NCBI GenBank assembly: GCA_041599115.1
Contig: JBFHXF010000007.1
Coordinates: 1 to 44,400, forward strand
Length of the DNA: 44,400 nt
Origin: JACZUI01 sp041599115
Lineage (GTDB): Bacteria > Actinomycetota > Acidimicrobiia > Spongiisociales > ZC4RG35
Direction of reading: 5' to 3'
The notes beneath the pieces were generated by a model. The model ran no database searches. It had not been told where the DNA came from and saw only the letters and a list, made by a program, of their open reading frames with translations. Shown here piece by piece: positions 16,286 through 25,551 of this stretch (within the stretch, counting starts at the first letter, position 1; each line of letters opens with the position of its first letter). The position numbers and the translations under genes are program-made.

Positions 16286-17409
16286 TGAAAGACGAAACCG
16301 CTTTCGCCGCGGCCGTTTTCGACGCCCTCGAACGGAATCCGGACCACATCTGGATCGAAGACGACTTGGCCATTTTCGGCTGGGGGGTGGTCGACAAACT
16401 CGACTTGGGCACCGGACCGGACCGATACGCCCGGGCCCGGAAGGCAGACGAGGCCGCTCGATCGGTGACCTTTGCCTCCTTCACCTTCGATATCGACAGA
16501 CCCGGTTCGGTAGCCATAGTTCCCGAGACAGTGGCAAAGGCTGACGCCTCCGGACTGACCGTGCTGACGGGGGCCCTGCCTCCCCCGGATCGAGCCCACC
16601 AAGCAGTGCCCGGGATGCTGGCAATGGTGGAAGACCGCTCAAATTGGGACGCTGGTTTCCGGCGCGCCATGGCCGCGCTCGACGGCGGGATCATCGAAAA
16701 AGTCGTCCTCACAAGAGAAGTAAAAGCCAGGTTCGACGGTGAGGTCCGCACCGCTGGCATCGTCAGGCGCCTTACGGAGACCCAGCCACATTCGTACACA
16801 TTCTCCGTGGCCGGCCTGGTGGGATCGAGTCCAGAGCTCCTTGCCGGTCTCGAGGCCGGCAAGCTTCGCTCCAATTGCCTCGCAGGCACGGCGGTCAGGG
16901 ACGAACGCGCCAATCGAGCACTCGCGCAAGAGAAGATGATCCGTGAGCACCGCTTCGCAGCCGACTCGGTGGCCGAGGCGCTGGCTTCTCATTGCGTCAG
17001 CCTGACCCGGGGTGAGATGATTCGGGCCGATTTCGCCGACATCGTGCATCTCTCGACACCCTTCGACGGTGTGGTCCACGATGGCACCTCCGTCCTGGAC
17101 ATCGTTGGCGATCTGCACCCGACGGCAGCCGTTGCCGGCGTGCCTTCGAAGACTGCAGTGGAACTGATCCGACAGATCGAGAGTCATGATCGCGGGCGTT
17201 ATGCCGGTCCTGTGGGTTGGTTCGACTCCACCGGTAATGGCACTTTTGCCATTGCCCTCCGCTGTGGCCTCATTCACGGAGCGGAGGCGAGCCTCTATGC
17301 CGGAGCCGGACTCGTCGCCGGATCCGACAGCGATTCGGAATACTCCGAGACCGAGATCAAGCTGCGACCAATGAAGAGGGCTCTGGGAATCACTCCAGAG
17401 ATCGGATAG
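16285..17409 (+). CDS. menF: isochorismate synthase
   Basis: A 374-residue chorismate-utilising enzyme that converts chorismate to isochorismate, the first step of classical menaquinone synthesis. Visible blocks are EKVVLTREV (with the conserved Lys that activates water), the SSPELL segment, GTAVRDE, the Mg-binding region H-L-S-T-P-F-D-G, HPTAAVAGVP and YAGPVGW, and the C-terminal AGAGLVAGSDSDSEYSETEIKLRP read in pieces. The first 100 residues are poorly conserved, as in other MenF/EntC proteins. It is coupled to murI and overlaps the end of menD on the opposite strand by 20 bases. An EntC/DhbC role in siderophores is the alternative; the nearby menD and menC favour menaquinone. Confidence 0.9.
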   Translation: MKDETAFAAAVFDALERNPDHIWIEDDLAIFGWGVVDKLDLGTGPDRYARARKADEAARSVTFASFTFDIDRPGSVAIVPETVAKADASGLTVLTGALPPPDRAHQAVPGMLAMVEDRSNWDAGFRRAMAALDGGIIEKVVLTREVKARFDGEVRTAGIVRRLTETQPHSYTFSVAGLVGSSPELLAGLEAGKLRSNCLAGTAVRDERANRALAQEKMIREHRFAADSVAEALASHCVSLTRGEMIRADFADIVHLSTPFDGVVHDGTSVLDIVGDLHPTAAVAGVPSKTAVELIRQIESHDRGRYAGPVGWFDSTGNGTFAIALRCGLIHGAEASLYAGAGLVAGSDSDSEYSETEIKLRPMKRALGITPEIG

Positions 17410-19078
17410 CCGCCTCGGCCGCTTCATCCATCCCACGTCGAAGTGCCAGGTCGATCTCCCGATCGATGGGAACGACCACGACGTGGGTTCCGCCGGAGGA
17501 CAGCCTTGTCTCCAAGTCGGCGGCCAGCTCGGCAGGTCGGTCGATACGGGCCGCTGTGACGCCGAAGGCAACCGACAGACCGACGAGATCCTGATCGTGG
17601 GGGGCGACGAATAGCCTCTCGAAGGCCGGGGCATATGAGCGGTGGGGCAGCAGATCGAAAAGACCCCCGCCGTTGTTGTCGGCGACGACGATGACCAGGC
17701 TGCGATTGCCGCCTCCAGAGAGGGCGGAAACATCGTGCAGAAACGTCAGGTCACCACCGAATGCCACTGTCCGTGGCAGGGCAGCAGCCACACCAATGGC
17801 TGTTGAGGCGAATCCATCGATCCCCGATGCACCCCGGTTGGCGAACACCCTGCCATCACGAATCGTGTGGGCGTCGACGTCGCGCACCGGAAGAGAACCC
17901 CCGGCCACAAGGGCCCCCCATTCCACGCTGGACAGGGATCGGGCAATCAGGGGCCCGGTAGGTTCGGTGACATCGGCGATCCGATCATCGAGGGCACCGC
18001 GGACGATGTCGTCGAGCGCAAGCCATTGTTCTTCCCACCCATTCTCCGGTCTTCCCTCGATGTGAGCCAGAGTGGCTACCGGGTCCGCCTGCACGAGAAA
18101 GTCGGAATGGCGGCGGGGATCGAGCCATCGTCCCCATCGGTCGATCTGAACCTGCGGGACCGCGAGCCCTGTAATGCTCTCCAGCCGGTCGCTGGGCCCA
18201 ACACGGCCGACACTCACTACCACGTCCGGGATCAGTCCGCGGGGTACCCCGCCCACCAGGAGATGGTGATAAGAGGAGACCACGCGGTGACCTCTCATGC
18301 CGGAAAGCGACGTCGCCAGGACCGGCCATCCCAGCCGGGCCGCCTGCACGGCCACACCGTGAGGGTCTTCGATCCCATGGCCCGCCACGATCAGACCACG
18401 AGCGACCTCCAGCCCGGCAACCTCCGCACCTCCAGGTGACGCGATCAGGCTCCTCTGCCAGGGGCGCGCGTCGGGGAGGCCCTCGATCGAATAGGAATAC
18501 GACGCCGACAAGACCCGGCCATCATCGGTGGCCGGCACCGTGGGTTCGCGAAAACCGACATTGAGATGCACCGGTCCCGGAGCTCCTCCATGACCTCGCG
18601 AGCGCGCCACTGCCTGGGCGATCGTCGTCCTCCAATAGGTGTTGCCATCAACGGCTGCCTCTGCCAAGCCAACATCGCAAAACCAGCGGACCTTCTTCCC
18701 GTAGAGCTCGATCTGGTCGATGGTCTGATTCGCCCCGATCCCCCTCAGGAGTGGGGGTCGGTCGGCCGTTAGCACGACCAGTGGAACCAGGTCTGAGTCC
18801 GCCTCGACGACGGCCGGAAGGAAGTTGGCGGCGGCGGTGCCGGAAGTCGACAGACAAATGGCCGGCCGTCCGGTGGCCCGGGCTGCACCGATGGCCCGGA
18901 AAGCCGCTGAGCGCTCGTCGAGAACAACGCTGACGTCAATCTCCGGGCACTCTTCGAGGGCAATAGCCAGGGCAGCCGATCGGGACCCGGGGGAGACAAA
19001 CGCCACATCCACGCCCTGACGGCGGAACTCATCGGCAAAGACCCGAGCCTGGGCGGTACTTGGATTGGGCTGACTCAT
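17390..19078 (-). CDS. menD: SEPHCHC synthase (MenD)
   Basis: A 562-residue thiamine-diphosphate enzyme that joins 2-oxoglutarate-derived succinic semialdehyde to isochorismate. The N-terminal FVSPGSRSAALA, the LDERSAAF block with the activating Glu, the CLSTSGTAAANFLPAVVEA region and ADRPPLLRGIGANQTIDQ are typical MenD sequences. Near the C-terminus GIDGFASTAIG, GDLTFLHD and NNGGGLFDLLPH form the ThDP/Mg site. The length is normal. Its ATG overlaps the menC TGA (ATGA), so the two are translationally coupled. The 3' end overlaps menF, with which it acts in sequence. Confidence 0.94.
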   Translation of the reverse strand: MSQPNPSTAQARVFADEFRRQGVDVAFVSPGSRSAALAIALEECPEIDVSVVLDERSAAFRAIGAARATGRPAICLSTSGTAAANFLPAVVEADSDLVPLVVLTADRPPLLRGIGANQTIDQIELYGKKVRWFCDVGLAEAAVDGNTYWRTTIAQAVARSRGHGGAPGPVHLNVGFREPTVPATDDGRVLSASYSYSIEGLPDARPWQRSLIASPGGAEVAGLEVARGLIVAGHGIEDPHGVAVQAARLGWPVLATSLSGMRGHRVVSSYHHLLVGGVPRGLIPDVVVSVGRVGPSDRLESITGLAVPQVQIDRWGRWLDPRRHSDFLVQADPVATLAHIEGRPENGWEEQWLALDDIVRGALDDRIADVTEPTGPLIARSLSSVEWGALVAGGSLPVRDVDAHTIRDGRVFANRGASGIDGFASTAIGVAAALPRTVAFGGDLTFLHDVSALSGGGNRSLVIVVADNNGGGLFDLLPHRSYAPAFERLFVAPHDQDLVGLSVAFGVTAARIDRPAELAADLETRLSSGGTHVVVVPIDREIDLALRRGMDEAAEAAIRSLE

Positions 19079-20034
19079 GTGAGAACCTCGGCCGCGGCCC
19101 TGACCTTACGCAGCATTTCTGCGGAACGGTCCCGGTCGGGGCGCCATCTGGCGAGCAGTTCGGGGTCAGGAGCGACCCGGCGGACATCGAGCAATCCGTC
19201 GCTGGCGATAAGAGGATCCCTGACGGCATCCCCCTCCAGGAGAGCAATCGTGCCGAGACCGCACGCGTGGGCCAGGTCGTCGAGCAGCGAGGCCGCCAGC
19301 AGCCCCGAATAGATACCGACCGATGTCTCCAATGCCGAACTGATCACGATGGGGACTCCAGCGCGACGAGCCAACTCGAGCACCCGCGCCACACCGCCCA
19401 TGGGCTGGACCTTCAATACGAGAACGTCGGCCGCGCCTCGCTCGACGATCTCCAATGGGTTGGGCGTCGCCCGGACCAGTTCATCTGCGGCGAGAATCAC
19501 CGGCGTTCGACGTTTGAGCTCGATCATCTCCTCGATCGTTCTCACCGGCTGCTCGACGTATTCCAGATCGAACCGGCTCAGGCTCTCCAACCGTTCCACG
19601 GCCGTGGTCACGTCCCACGACGCATTCACGTCGATTCGGATCCGACCTTGTGGTCCCAAACTCGACCGCACGGCCTCAAGCCGCTGCTCATCCTGTTCGA
19701 ATGATTGACCGGGTTCGGCCACTTTGACCTTGGCGGTGGTGGCTCCGGACTCTTTCACCAGCGCGACTGCGATCGGGGGCTCCACCGCTGGAATGGTCAC
19801 GTTGACCGGGATCGAGACTCGTTGCGGTTCCGGGAGGAAGTTGCAGGAGGCCTCGAGAGCGCTTGCCAGCCAGCGGCTGGTCACTTTTGGCGGGTAATCC
19901 TGAAACGGCGAGAACTCACCCCATCCCGACGGACCATGGATCAAGACGGCTTCCCGATGGTCGACCCGACGAAACCGATGACGCATCGGGATACGCACCG
20001 GGAACAACTCCAGCGACTGAAGAAGGTTTCTCAC
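19075..20034 (-). CDS. menC: o-succinylbenzoate synthase
   Basis: A 319-residue enolase-superfamily enzyme that dehydrates SHCHC to o-succinylbenzoate. It has the catalytic lysine pair Lys102 and Lys104 (AKVKV), metal ligands Asp135 (DVNASW), Glu161 (EQP) and Asp184 (AADE), and a second catalytic Lys208 (VLKVQP). I chose the GTG at 20034 since its sequence begins like other MenC proteins and it overlaps the cytochrome c TGA by four bases (GTGA); a longer open frame upstream is an Arg/Pro-rich shadow of the cytochrome gene. It is coupled to menD downstream. N-succinylamino acid racemase activity occurs in relatives, but the menD link favours MenC. Confidence 0.92.
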   Translation of the reverse strand: MRNLLQSLELFPVRIPMRHRFRRVDHREAVLIHGPSGWGEFSPFQDYPPKVTSRWLASALEASCNFLPEPQRVSIPVNVTIPAVEPPIAVALVKESGATTAKVKVAEPGQSFEQDEQRLEAVRSSLGPQGRIRIDVNASWDVTTAVERLESLSRFDLEYVEQPVRTIEEMIELKRRTPVILAADELVRATPNPLEIVERGAADVLVLKVQPMGGVARVLELARRAGVPIVISSALETSVGIYSGLLAASLLDDLAHACGLGTIALLEGDAVRDPLIASDGLLDVRRVAPDPELLARWRPDRDRSAEMLRKVRAAAEVLT

Positions 20035-20339
20035 CCCGCCTCGACTTCCCGTAGGAACGCGATCAGACGCTGCAGTTGGGCGTCGTCGAGGGAGGTGGCA
20101 AACGAAGGCATCCTCCCCCGCCCCTCGATGATGGCAAACCGCAGGTATCCGTCGGGCTGGCCGGCTGCGAAGGAGCCGGGGCCCAGAGGCGGTCCGATCA
20201 CGCCTTCGAGGTTCGCCCCGTGACAATTCGAACAGAGCTGGAGGAAGATCTCCTCGCCGGTGGCGCGGGCATCAGGTCGTCCGACGCAAGCCGCGATGAC
20301 CACTCCGGCCAGAGCCACTGTCAACAGACGCGATCTCAC
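20031..20339 (-). CDS. small lipoprotein cytochrome c
   Basis: A 102-residue exported class I cytochrome c. The signal ends in a lipobox with Cys18 (VVIAACVG), so it is probably anchored to the outer face of the membrane. CSNCH near residue 36-40 is the heme c attachment site (C-x-x-C-H), and GRMPSF supplies the axial Met. It likely carries electrons between respiratory complexes or to an oxidase. Start GTG. Its stop overlaps the menC start, putting it first in a cytochrome c-menC-menD operon, a context that links it to the quinone chain. Confidence 0.88.
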   Translation of the reverse strand: MRSRLLTVALAGVVIAACVGRPDARATGEEIFLQLCSNCHGANLEGVIGPPLGPGSFAAGQPDGYLRFAIIEGRGRMPSFATSLDDAQLQRLIAFLREVEAG

Positions 20340-20347
20340 AGTCTGAG

Positions 20348-20353
20348 ATGGTA
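20348..20353 (-). promoter_or_regulatory. putative -10 box (TACCAT) before the cytochrome c-menC-menD operon
   Basis: TACCAT on the minus strand ends 8 bases before the GTG of the cytochrome gene. The same hexamer and distance occur before nfuA. A near-leaderless transcript is inferred. Confidence 0.42.
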
Positions 20354-20373
20354 CGGAGACAAGGGATCAACAC

Positions 20374-21408
20374 TCAGCCGGAAGTGGTTCCCGGATGAAG
20401 CTCTTTGACCCGCTGAGAGGCGTCCATCCCCACGACCAAGACTCCTTCGGGAGCATCGACGACCACTACCCCTTCGAGTCCTGCCACCGCCACCCGCCGA
20501 TCCGTCGAGTACAGGTACGAATCGGTCACCTCGATCGCGGTGACGTCACCGACGATTACGTTGCCCGAGGCGTCGCGCACCGAGGCGTCCCAGAGGGACC
20601 GCCACGAGCCGACGTCTGTCCAGCCGACATCGAGGGGGACGACCACAGCCCGCGATGTCGCCTCCATGATCGCGACATCGATCAAAATCGGTGCCAGGCC
20701 CGAGAATCTGTCATCCATCCTGACAATCCGCCCAGACTGATCTCCCAGCGAGGCCACCACTGCTTCGACCAGGTCGGGAACGAGAGACCCCGCCTCAGCC
20801 AGCAGTACATTGGCTTGGAAGACGAACATGCCTGAATTCCAGTAGTGATCGCCGTCGGAGACCATCGCCGAGGCCGCATCGAAGTCCGGCTTCTCTGTGA
20901 ATCTGACGACCTCATATCCCCCCCCGACCGGACCCCCAGCCTCGATGTAGCCATAACCCGTCTCGACCCGGGAAGGGGTCACTCCAAACGTGACCAACCT
21001 CGTGTCTCGCGCCAGTTTCACTGCCGCTTCAACCGCCGCGAAGAGCCCGCGACCCTCTGCCATCAGATGGTCTGCGGGCAACACGACCATGATCTCAGCC
21101 GGGTCGAGCGTCGCCGCCGCAGCTATCACTGCAGGAGCCGTGTTGCGACCCTCGGGCTCGACCAGAATCCTGGCGACATCGACACCAGAGACTTCGATTG
21201 CCGCCTCCACGAGGTGTAAGTGCTCGGTCCCCGTGACAACCACTGGTGATCCGGCTCGTTCGAACCCGATCATTCGCCGCAGGGCCTGGACGAACAGCGG
21301 CTCGCCGAGGAGCTGGAGGAACTGCTTGGGCTTGGTGGGCGTGGACAGGGGCCAAAGCCGGGTTCCGGATCCGCCCGAGAGAATCACAGGTCTGACGGTT
21401 GGCGTCAC
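20374..21408 (-). CDS. manC: mannose-1-phosphate guanylyltransferase
   Basis: A 344-residue nucleotidyltransferase that makes GDP-mannose from GTP and mannose 1-phosphate. ILSGGSGTRLWPLS (9-22) with the following TKPKQFL is the family's GTP-binding start; PADHLM, GYGYIEAG, FTEKP and NSGMFVF are further blocks of the ManC catalytic domain. It lacks the C-terminal phosphomannose isomerase domain found in longer ManC proteins. Start GTG, with TACCCT six bases upstream. It follows the unknown 376-residue gene by 62 bases. Its product would serve the mannosylglycerate synthase encoded at 38606-39748, and any mannose-containing glycans. Confidence 0.92.
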   Translation of the reverse strand: MTPTVRPVILSGGSGTRLWPLSTPTKPKQFLQLLGEPLFVQALRRMIGFERAGSPVVVTGTEHLHLVEAAIEVSGVDVARILVEPEGRNTAPAVIAAAATLDPAEIMVVLPADHLMAEGRGLFAAVEAAVKLARDTRLVTFGVTPSRVETGYGYIEAGGPVGGGYEVVRFTEKPDFDAASAMVSDGDHYWNSGMFVFQANVLLAEAGSLVPDLVEAVVASLGDQSGRIVRMDDRFSGLAPILIDVAIMEATSRAVVVPLDVGWTDVGSWRSLWDASVRDASGNVIVGDVTAIEVTDSYLYSTDRRVAVAGLEGVVVVDAPEGVLVVGMDASQRVKELHPGTTSG

Positions 21409-21414
21409 CGCGCG

Positions 21415-21420
21415 AGGGTA
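21415..21420 (-). promoter_or_regulatory. putative -10 box (TACCCT) for leaderless manC
   Basis: On the minus strand TACCCT ends six bases before the manC GTG, the spacing expected if transcription begins at the start codon. No -35 match is visible. Confidence 0.45.
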
Positions 21421-21470
21421 AACAGTGGTTGGCGGTGAAACCTCTCTTTACCCACCAGGAGGTCGAGTTA

Positions 21471-22601
21471 TCAGTCGGTAGACCCGATGGAGATGTGACC
21501 GCACTCCGAGCAGATTCGCCGTGTAAGGCCGATGCCACCCGGCGCCTCGACAAAATCGTGCTGATGGGGCTCTCGACTTCGCACAAACGCGGCCCGAACC
21601 GCATTGAAGAGACCGGATTTCTCCGCGATCGCCCCGATCAGGGCCGGCTCCAGCTCGGGTCCAACCTCCCCGAGCTCCGGTTTGGGGGCACTCTCCCGCT
21701 CCGGGTCCTCGAATTCGGCGAGATCGACAACCAATCGACGCCCGGGCCCGGAGCCATTGCCCGCGGCTGGTGTGGATGCGACCAACTCCCCGGAATCTTC
21801 GGGAGACGCAGCCACGGGTGCCGGTTCCGCCGGAGCCGCATCAGCGGTCGACTGGCTGACCTCCTCCACCTCGAACCGGGCAGGATCGTCTGCAGGCGTC
21901 GGTTCGACGATGCCCGCATGCTCAGGAATCTGATCCTCTTCGCCTTTCGAGATCCTTCGGGCCATGAGACCGGGGCCCGGCATGAGGGGTCGGCGCGATG
22001 GTTCCTGGGGTTCGAGTTCCTCGGGTGCGAGTTCCTCGGCAAACAGGGCAGACGCTTCGGCGGGAACGGCCGGCGATGGTTCCTCCGCCGCAGGCTCCTC
22101 CACAAGAAAGCCGGACGATTCGACGGCAAAGGCTGGTGAGAGATCCTCCACGATCGCGGCCTCCGGCGGCGCCTCCACCCGCATCTCCGCCGGTGTCTCG
22201 TCCCGGTAGAACGTGGGGGGCCTAGAACCGAGATTCTCCATCATGGCGTTGCGCAACTCGGGAATACGGGACAACCTGGTATTCCGCCGGGAACGCTTCA
22301 CCGAGACCAGGCGCCGGGGCAGGGTCATTGTCTTGTACCGGGCCCACACTTCGGCCATGTGCTCAACGCCCTTGTAGGCGAAATCGACCGGCTCATCGGC
22401 AACGAAGGTGATCTCATCACCACCGGCTTTTATCGAAAATGCGCTGGAGACAAGCCTCGATGCGTGCACGTCGAAGAGCGACCACCTTCCCAGGGAGTCC
22501 CCGTCCAACAGCACTTCGGCGTAGTTGTCTTCGATCTCAAAGATCGCGGGAATCCCCGGGTGATCGACATCAGGAATTCTCACCTTGCCGGTGAATCTCA
22601 C
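21471..22601 (-). CDS. unknown protein with acidic linker and C-terminal zinc-ribbon-like tail
   Basis: A 376-residue protein that I do not recognise. Residues 1-100 form a compact, beta-rich-looking domain with GRWSLFDVHASRL and GDEITFVADEPVDF. Residues 100-130 are Arg-rich. Residues 135-330 are a low-complexity Glu/Pro/Ala segment, probably disordered. The last 60 residues contain H-Q-H-D-F and C-S-E-C-G-H, a likely zinc site. The start is GTG, with no strong ribosome site. It lies between gcvP (70 bases upstream) and manC on the same strand. No signal peptide or membrane segment is visible, so it is presumably cytosolic. The split into ordered ends and a long acidic linker suggests a scaffold or adaptor, which is only a guess. 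Confidence 0.75.
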   Translation of the reverse strand: MRFTGKVRIPDVDHPGIPAIFEIEDNYAEVLLDGDSLGRWSLFDVHASRLVSSAFSIKAGGDEITFVADEPVDFAYKGVEHMAEVWARYKTMTLPRRLVSVKRSRRNTRLSRIPELRNAMMENLGSRPPTFYRDETPAEMRVEAPPEAAIVEDLSPAFAVESSGFLVEEPAAEEPSPAVPAEASALFAEELAPEELEPQEPSRRPLMPGPGLMARRISKGEEDQIPEHAGIVEPTPADDPARFEVEEVSQSTADAAPAEPAPVAASPEDSGELVASTPAAGNGSGPGRRLVVDLAEFEDPERESAPKPELGEVGPELEPALIGAIAEKSGLFNAVRAAFVRSREPHQHDFVEAPGGIGLTRRICSECGHISIGSTD

Positions 22602-22671
22602 CCGATCACCATTTTCTAATTGCTCGAGGCAGTCTCACGATCCCATCCCACGCCGATTTGTCAAGCGAACT

Positions 22672-25494
22672 CTACGAGAACGCCTCTATTGGCGGACAGC
22701 CGCAGAAGAGGTTTCTGTCCCCGGCAACGCCATCGACACGGCTGACCGGAGGCCAGTATTTATCGGCTGATCGACCAGTTGGGAATGCAGCCTCATCACG
22801 GGTGTAGGGGTGTTGCCAGTCGTCCGTGGCCACATCGGCGGCAGGATGAGGTGCGTTCACCAGCGGGTTGTCGACTCGGGACCACTCGCCTGTGACTATT
22901 CGCTCGGCCTCGGAACGAATCGAGAGCATCGCCTCGCAGAAACGGTCCAATTCAGCCAGACTCTCCGACTCCGTCGGCTCGATCATGAGTGTTCCCGCCA
23001 CCGGAAACGACAACGTCGGCGCGTGGAAGCCGTAATCGGTGAGCCGCTTGGCAACATCTTCGGCGGTCAATCCCGTGGCGCGGGTCAGCGGGCGAAGATC
23101 GATGATGCACTCGTGGGCCACCCTCCCGTTCACCCCCGAATAGAGAAGCGGAAAATGTGGGTCGAGACGGCCGGCCACGTAATTGGCCGAAAGGATGGCG
23201 ATCTTCGTGGAGCGTCTCAAGCCATCGGATCCCATCAGCATCAGATAGGCGAAGGGGATCGGGAGGACACCGGCCGAGCCAAATGGCGCACCGGACACCG
23301 GTCCGACACCGGTCGCGGGGCCCGCACCGTCATCGAGAGGATGATTGGGAAGAAAGGCCGCGAGGTGCGCCTTGACACCAACCGGCCCCACCCCCGGACC
23401 GCCACCCCCGTGGGGAATGGTGAAAGTCTTGTGCAAGTTCAGATGGCCGACGTCGGCGCCGAGTTCTGCGGGTCTCGCAAGACCGACGAGTGCATTGAGA
23501 TTGGCCCCATCTACGTAGACCTGGCCCCCGTGTTCATGAACGATGTCGGCCAGCTGTCGTATTCCTTCCTCGAACACTCCGTGCGTGGACGGGTAGGTGA
23601 TCATCACAGCGGCGAGCCGGTCGGCGTGAGCATCGGCTTTGGCGGTCAGATCATCCAGGTCGACGTTGCCGGCTTCGTCCGTCGCAACCACCACAACCCT
23701 CATTCCGGCCAGAACAGCCGAGGCGGCGTTGGTGCCATGAGCCGACGCCGGGATCAGACAGACCTCCCGGTCCCCTTCACCGCGACTCTTGTGATAGGCG
23801 CGAATGGCGAGAAGCCCTGCTAGCTCTCCTTGTGAGCCTGCGTTTGGTTGGAGAGAAACCGCGTCGTATCCGGTCACAGCACAAAGCGCCTTCGACAAGT
23901 CTCCGATCAACCTGCGATAGCCCTGAGCCTGCGCGGGCGGAGCGTATGGGTGAATTGCGGCGAATCCGGGCCAGGTGATCGGGATCATCTCAGTGGTGGC
24001 GTTGAGCTTCATGGTGCACGAGCCAAGGGGAATCATCGTTCTGTCGAGCGCCAAATCGCGGTCGGCCAGGCGTCTGAGATACCTCAGCATCTCATGCTCC
24101 GACTGATGCTGCGAAAAGACAGGATGGGTCATGAACTCACTCTGCCGCAGCATCTCCGAAGGCAGGCCTGAGTCCTTGTCGTTCGACAGGTCAGCGATGC
24201 CAAAACCGGACAAGACGGCTCGCAGTACCGCCTCATCAGTGGTCTCGTCGAGGGCGATCCGGATGCGATCGCCGTCGACACGACCGAGATTGACGCCGGC
24301 TTGCAAAGCACGGGCGATGATCTCATCGGCCCGGCCCGGAATCTTCACCGTCAACGTGTCGAACCATGTGCCGGCGACAAGTGAATGCCCGCCCGCCGTC
24401 AAAGTGGCAGCCAGCCGCGAGGTCAACCCGTGGACCTCTTCGGCGATCGCCTTGAGACCCGACGGGCCATGCCAGCAACCGTACAGACCGGCCATCACCG
24501 CCAGCAGAACCTGCGCCGTGCACAAGTTCGATGTCGCCTTCTCACGGCGAATGTGCTGCTCGCGGGTCTGCAAGGCCAGCCGATATGCCACCCTGCCGCC
24601 CGCGTCCTTGGAGACACCCACCAGGCGACCGGGAAGTCCCCTCACCAACGACTTCCTGGTGGACATGAATCCAGCGTGAGGTCCGCCATAACCGGGTGGG
24701 ACACCGAAGCGCTGTGCTGATCCCACAGCGATGTCCGCCCCCAGTTCACCGGGAGGTACCAGAACGGTCATCGCCAAGAGATCAACCGCCATGACCACCA
24801 GTCCTCCGCCATCGTGCATGTCGTCAATCAGCGGCCGCAGATCGCGAACCTCCCCGGACGAACCCGGGTACTGAAGCAAGACTCCAAAGGCGTCCTCTGC
24901 CTCCAGGCCATCCGAGAGCATCCTGATCTCTACACCCACGGCTGCGGCACGGGTGCGCACAACTGCAATGGTGGGTTGATGACAATCGTCATCGACATAG
25001 AAGACATTGCGCCCCTCGGGCCCTAGACGCCGACACATCGCCGCCGCCTCGGCAGCTGCCGTCGGCTCATCCAGCAGTGACGCGTTGGCTATCTCCAACC
25101 CGGTGAGGTCGGAGACCATCGTCTGGAAGTTGAGCAGTGCCTCGAGACGTCCCTGTGAAATCTCGGGTTGATAGGGCGTGTACGAGGTGTACCAACCGGG
25201 ATTCTCCAAGACGTTGCGTTGGATGACCGCCGGAGTGATGGAACTGTGATAGCCCAAGCCGATGAGAGAGGTGACGATCTGGTTCTGATCGGCATACTCA
25301 CGAAGCCGGGAGAGGACCTCGCCCTCGGATAGGGCGGCGGGAAGATCGAGTTCGGTGTTGATGATCGATTTCGGGACAGTCTGGCCAATCAGATCGTCGA
25401 GGGAAGATGCCCCGATCGTGGCCAACATACGCTCGACTTCATCCGGGCGCGGGCCGATGTGTCTGTCGGCAAAGAGTTCGTTGGGATTGGGCAT
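22672..25494 (-). CDS. gcvP: glycine dehydrogenase (decarboxylating), GcvP
   Basis: A 940-residue, full-length fused P-protein of the glycine cleavage system. It decarboxylates glycine with PLP and passes the aminomethyl group to the lipoyl arm of GcvH. The N-terminus has RHIGPRPDEVERML, the middle has the N-N-x-L-L-D-E-like NASLLDEPTAAAEA block, and the PLP lysine is Lys689 in NLHKTF, followed by PHGGGGPG. The C-terminal half is complete. GAGGAG lies just before the ATG. It is preceded by a glycine riboswitch and followed by the unknown 376-residue gene. No gcvT, gcvH or lpd is in the window, so the operon is split. Confidence 0.95.
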   Translation of the reverse strand: MPNPNELFADRHIGPRPDEVERMLATIGASSLDDLIGQTVPKSIINTELDLPAALSEGEVLSRLREYADQNQIVTSLIGLGYHSSITPAVIQRNVLENPGWYTSYTPYQPEISQGRLEALLNFQTMVSDLTGLEIANASLLDEPTAAAEAAAMCRRLGPEGRNVFYVDDDCHQPTIAVVRTRAAAVGVEIRMLSDGLEAEDAFGVLLQYPGSSGEVRDLRPLIDDMHDGGGLVVMAVDLLAMTVLVPPGELGADIAVGSAQRFGVPPGYGGPHAGFMSTRKSLVRGLPGRLVGVSKDAGGRVAYRLALQTREQHIRREKATSNLCTAQVLLAVMAGLYGCWHGPSGLKAIAEEVHGLTSRLAATLTAGGHSLVAGTWFDTLTVKIPGRADEIIARALQAGVNLGRVDGDRIRIALDETTDEAVLRAVLSGFGIADLSNDKDSGLPSEMLRQSEFMTHPVFSQHQSEHEMLRYLRRLADRDLALDRTMIPLGSCTMKLNATTEMIPITWPGFAAIHPYAPPAQAQGYRRLIGDLSKALCAVTGYDAVSLQPNAGSQGELAGLLAIRAYHKSRGEGDREVCLIPASAHGTNAASAVLAGMRVVVVATDEAGNVDLDDLTAKADAHADRLAAVMITYPSTHGVFEEGIRQLADIVHEHGGQVYVDGANLNALVGLARPAELGADVGHLNLHKTFTIPHGGGGPGVGPVGVKAHLAAFLPNHPLDDGAGPATGVGPVSGAPFGSAGVLPIPFAYLMLMGSDGLRRSTKIAILSANYVAGRLDPHFPLLYSGVNGRVAHECIIDLRPLTRATGLTAEDVAKRLTDYGFHAPTLSFPVAGTLMIEPTESESLAELDRFCEAMLSIRSEAERIVTGEWSRVDNPLVNAPHPAADVATDDWQHPYTRDEAAFPTGRSADKYWPPVSRVDGVAGDRNLFCGCPPIEAFS

Positions 25495-25551
25495 CGTCTC
25501 CTCTTGGCTGCGCGCCCTCCCAGCTGTCGTGATCTTCAGCTATGCCTCGAT

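Noticed and set aside
20035..20226. Upstream extension of menC by 64 codons
   Set aside because: The extension is Arg/Pro-rich, lies inside the cytochrome c gene in another frame, and menC similarity begins at the GTG at 20034.
25522..25541. AGCTG/CAGCT hairpin after the riboswitch as an intrinsic terminator
   Set aside because: Five pairs, ten-base loop and no T-tract follow; more likely part of the expression platform or chance.
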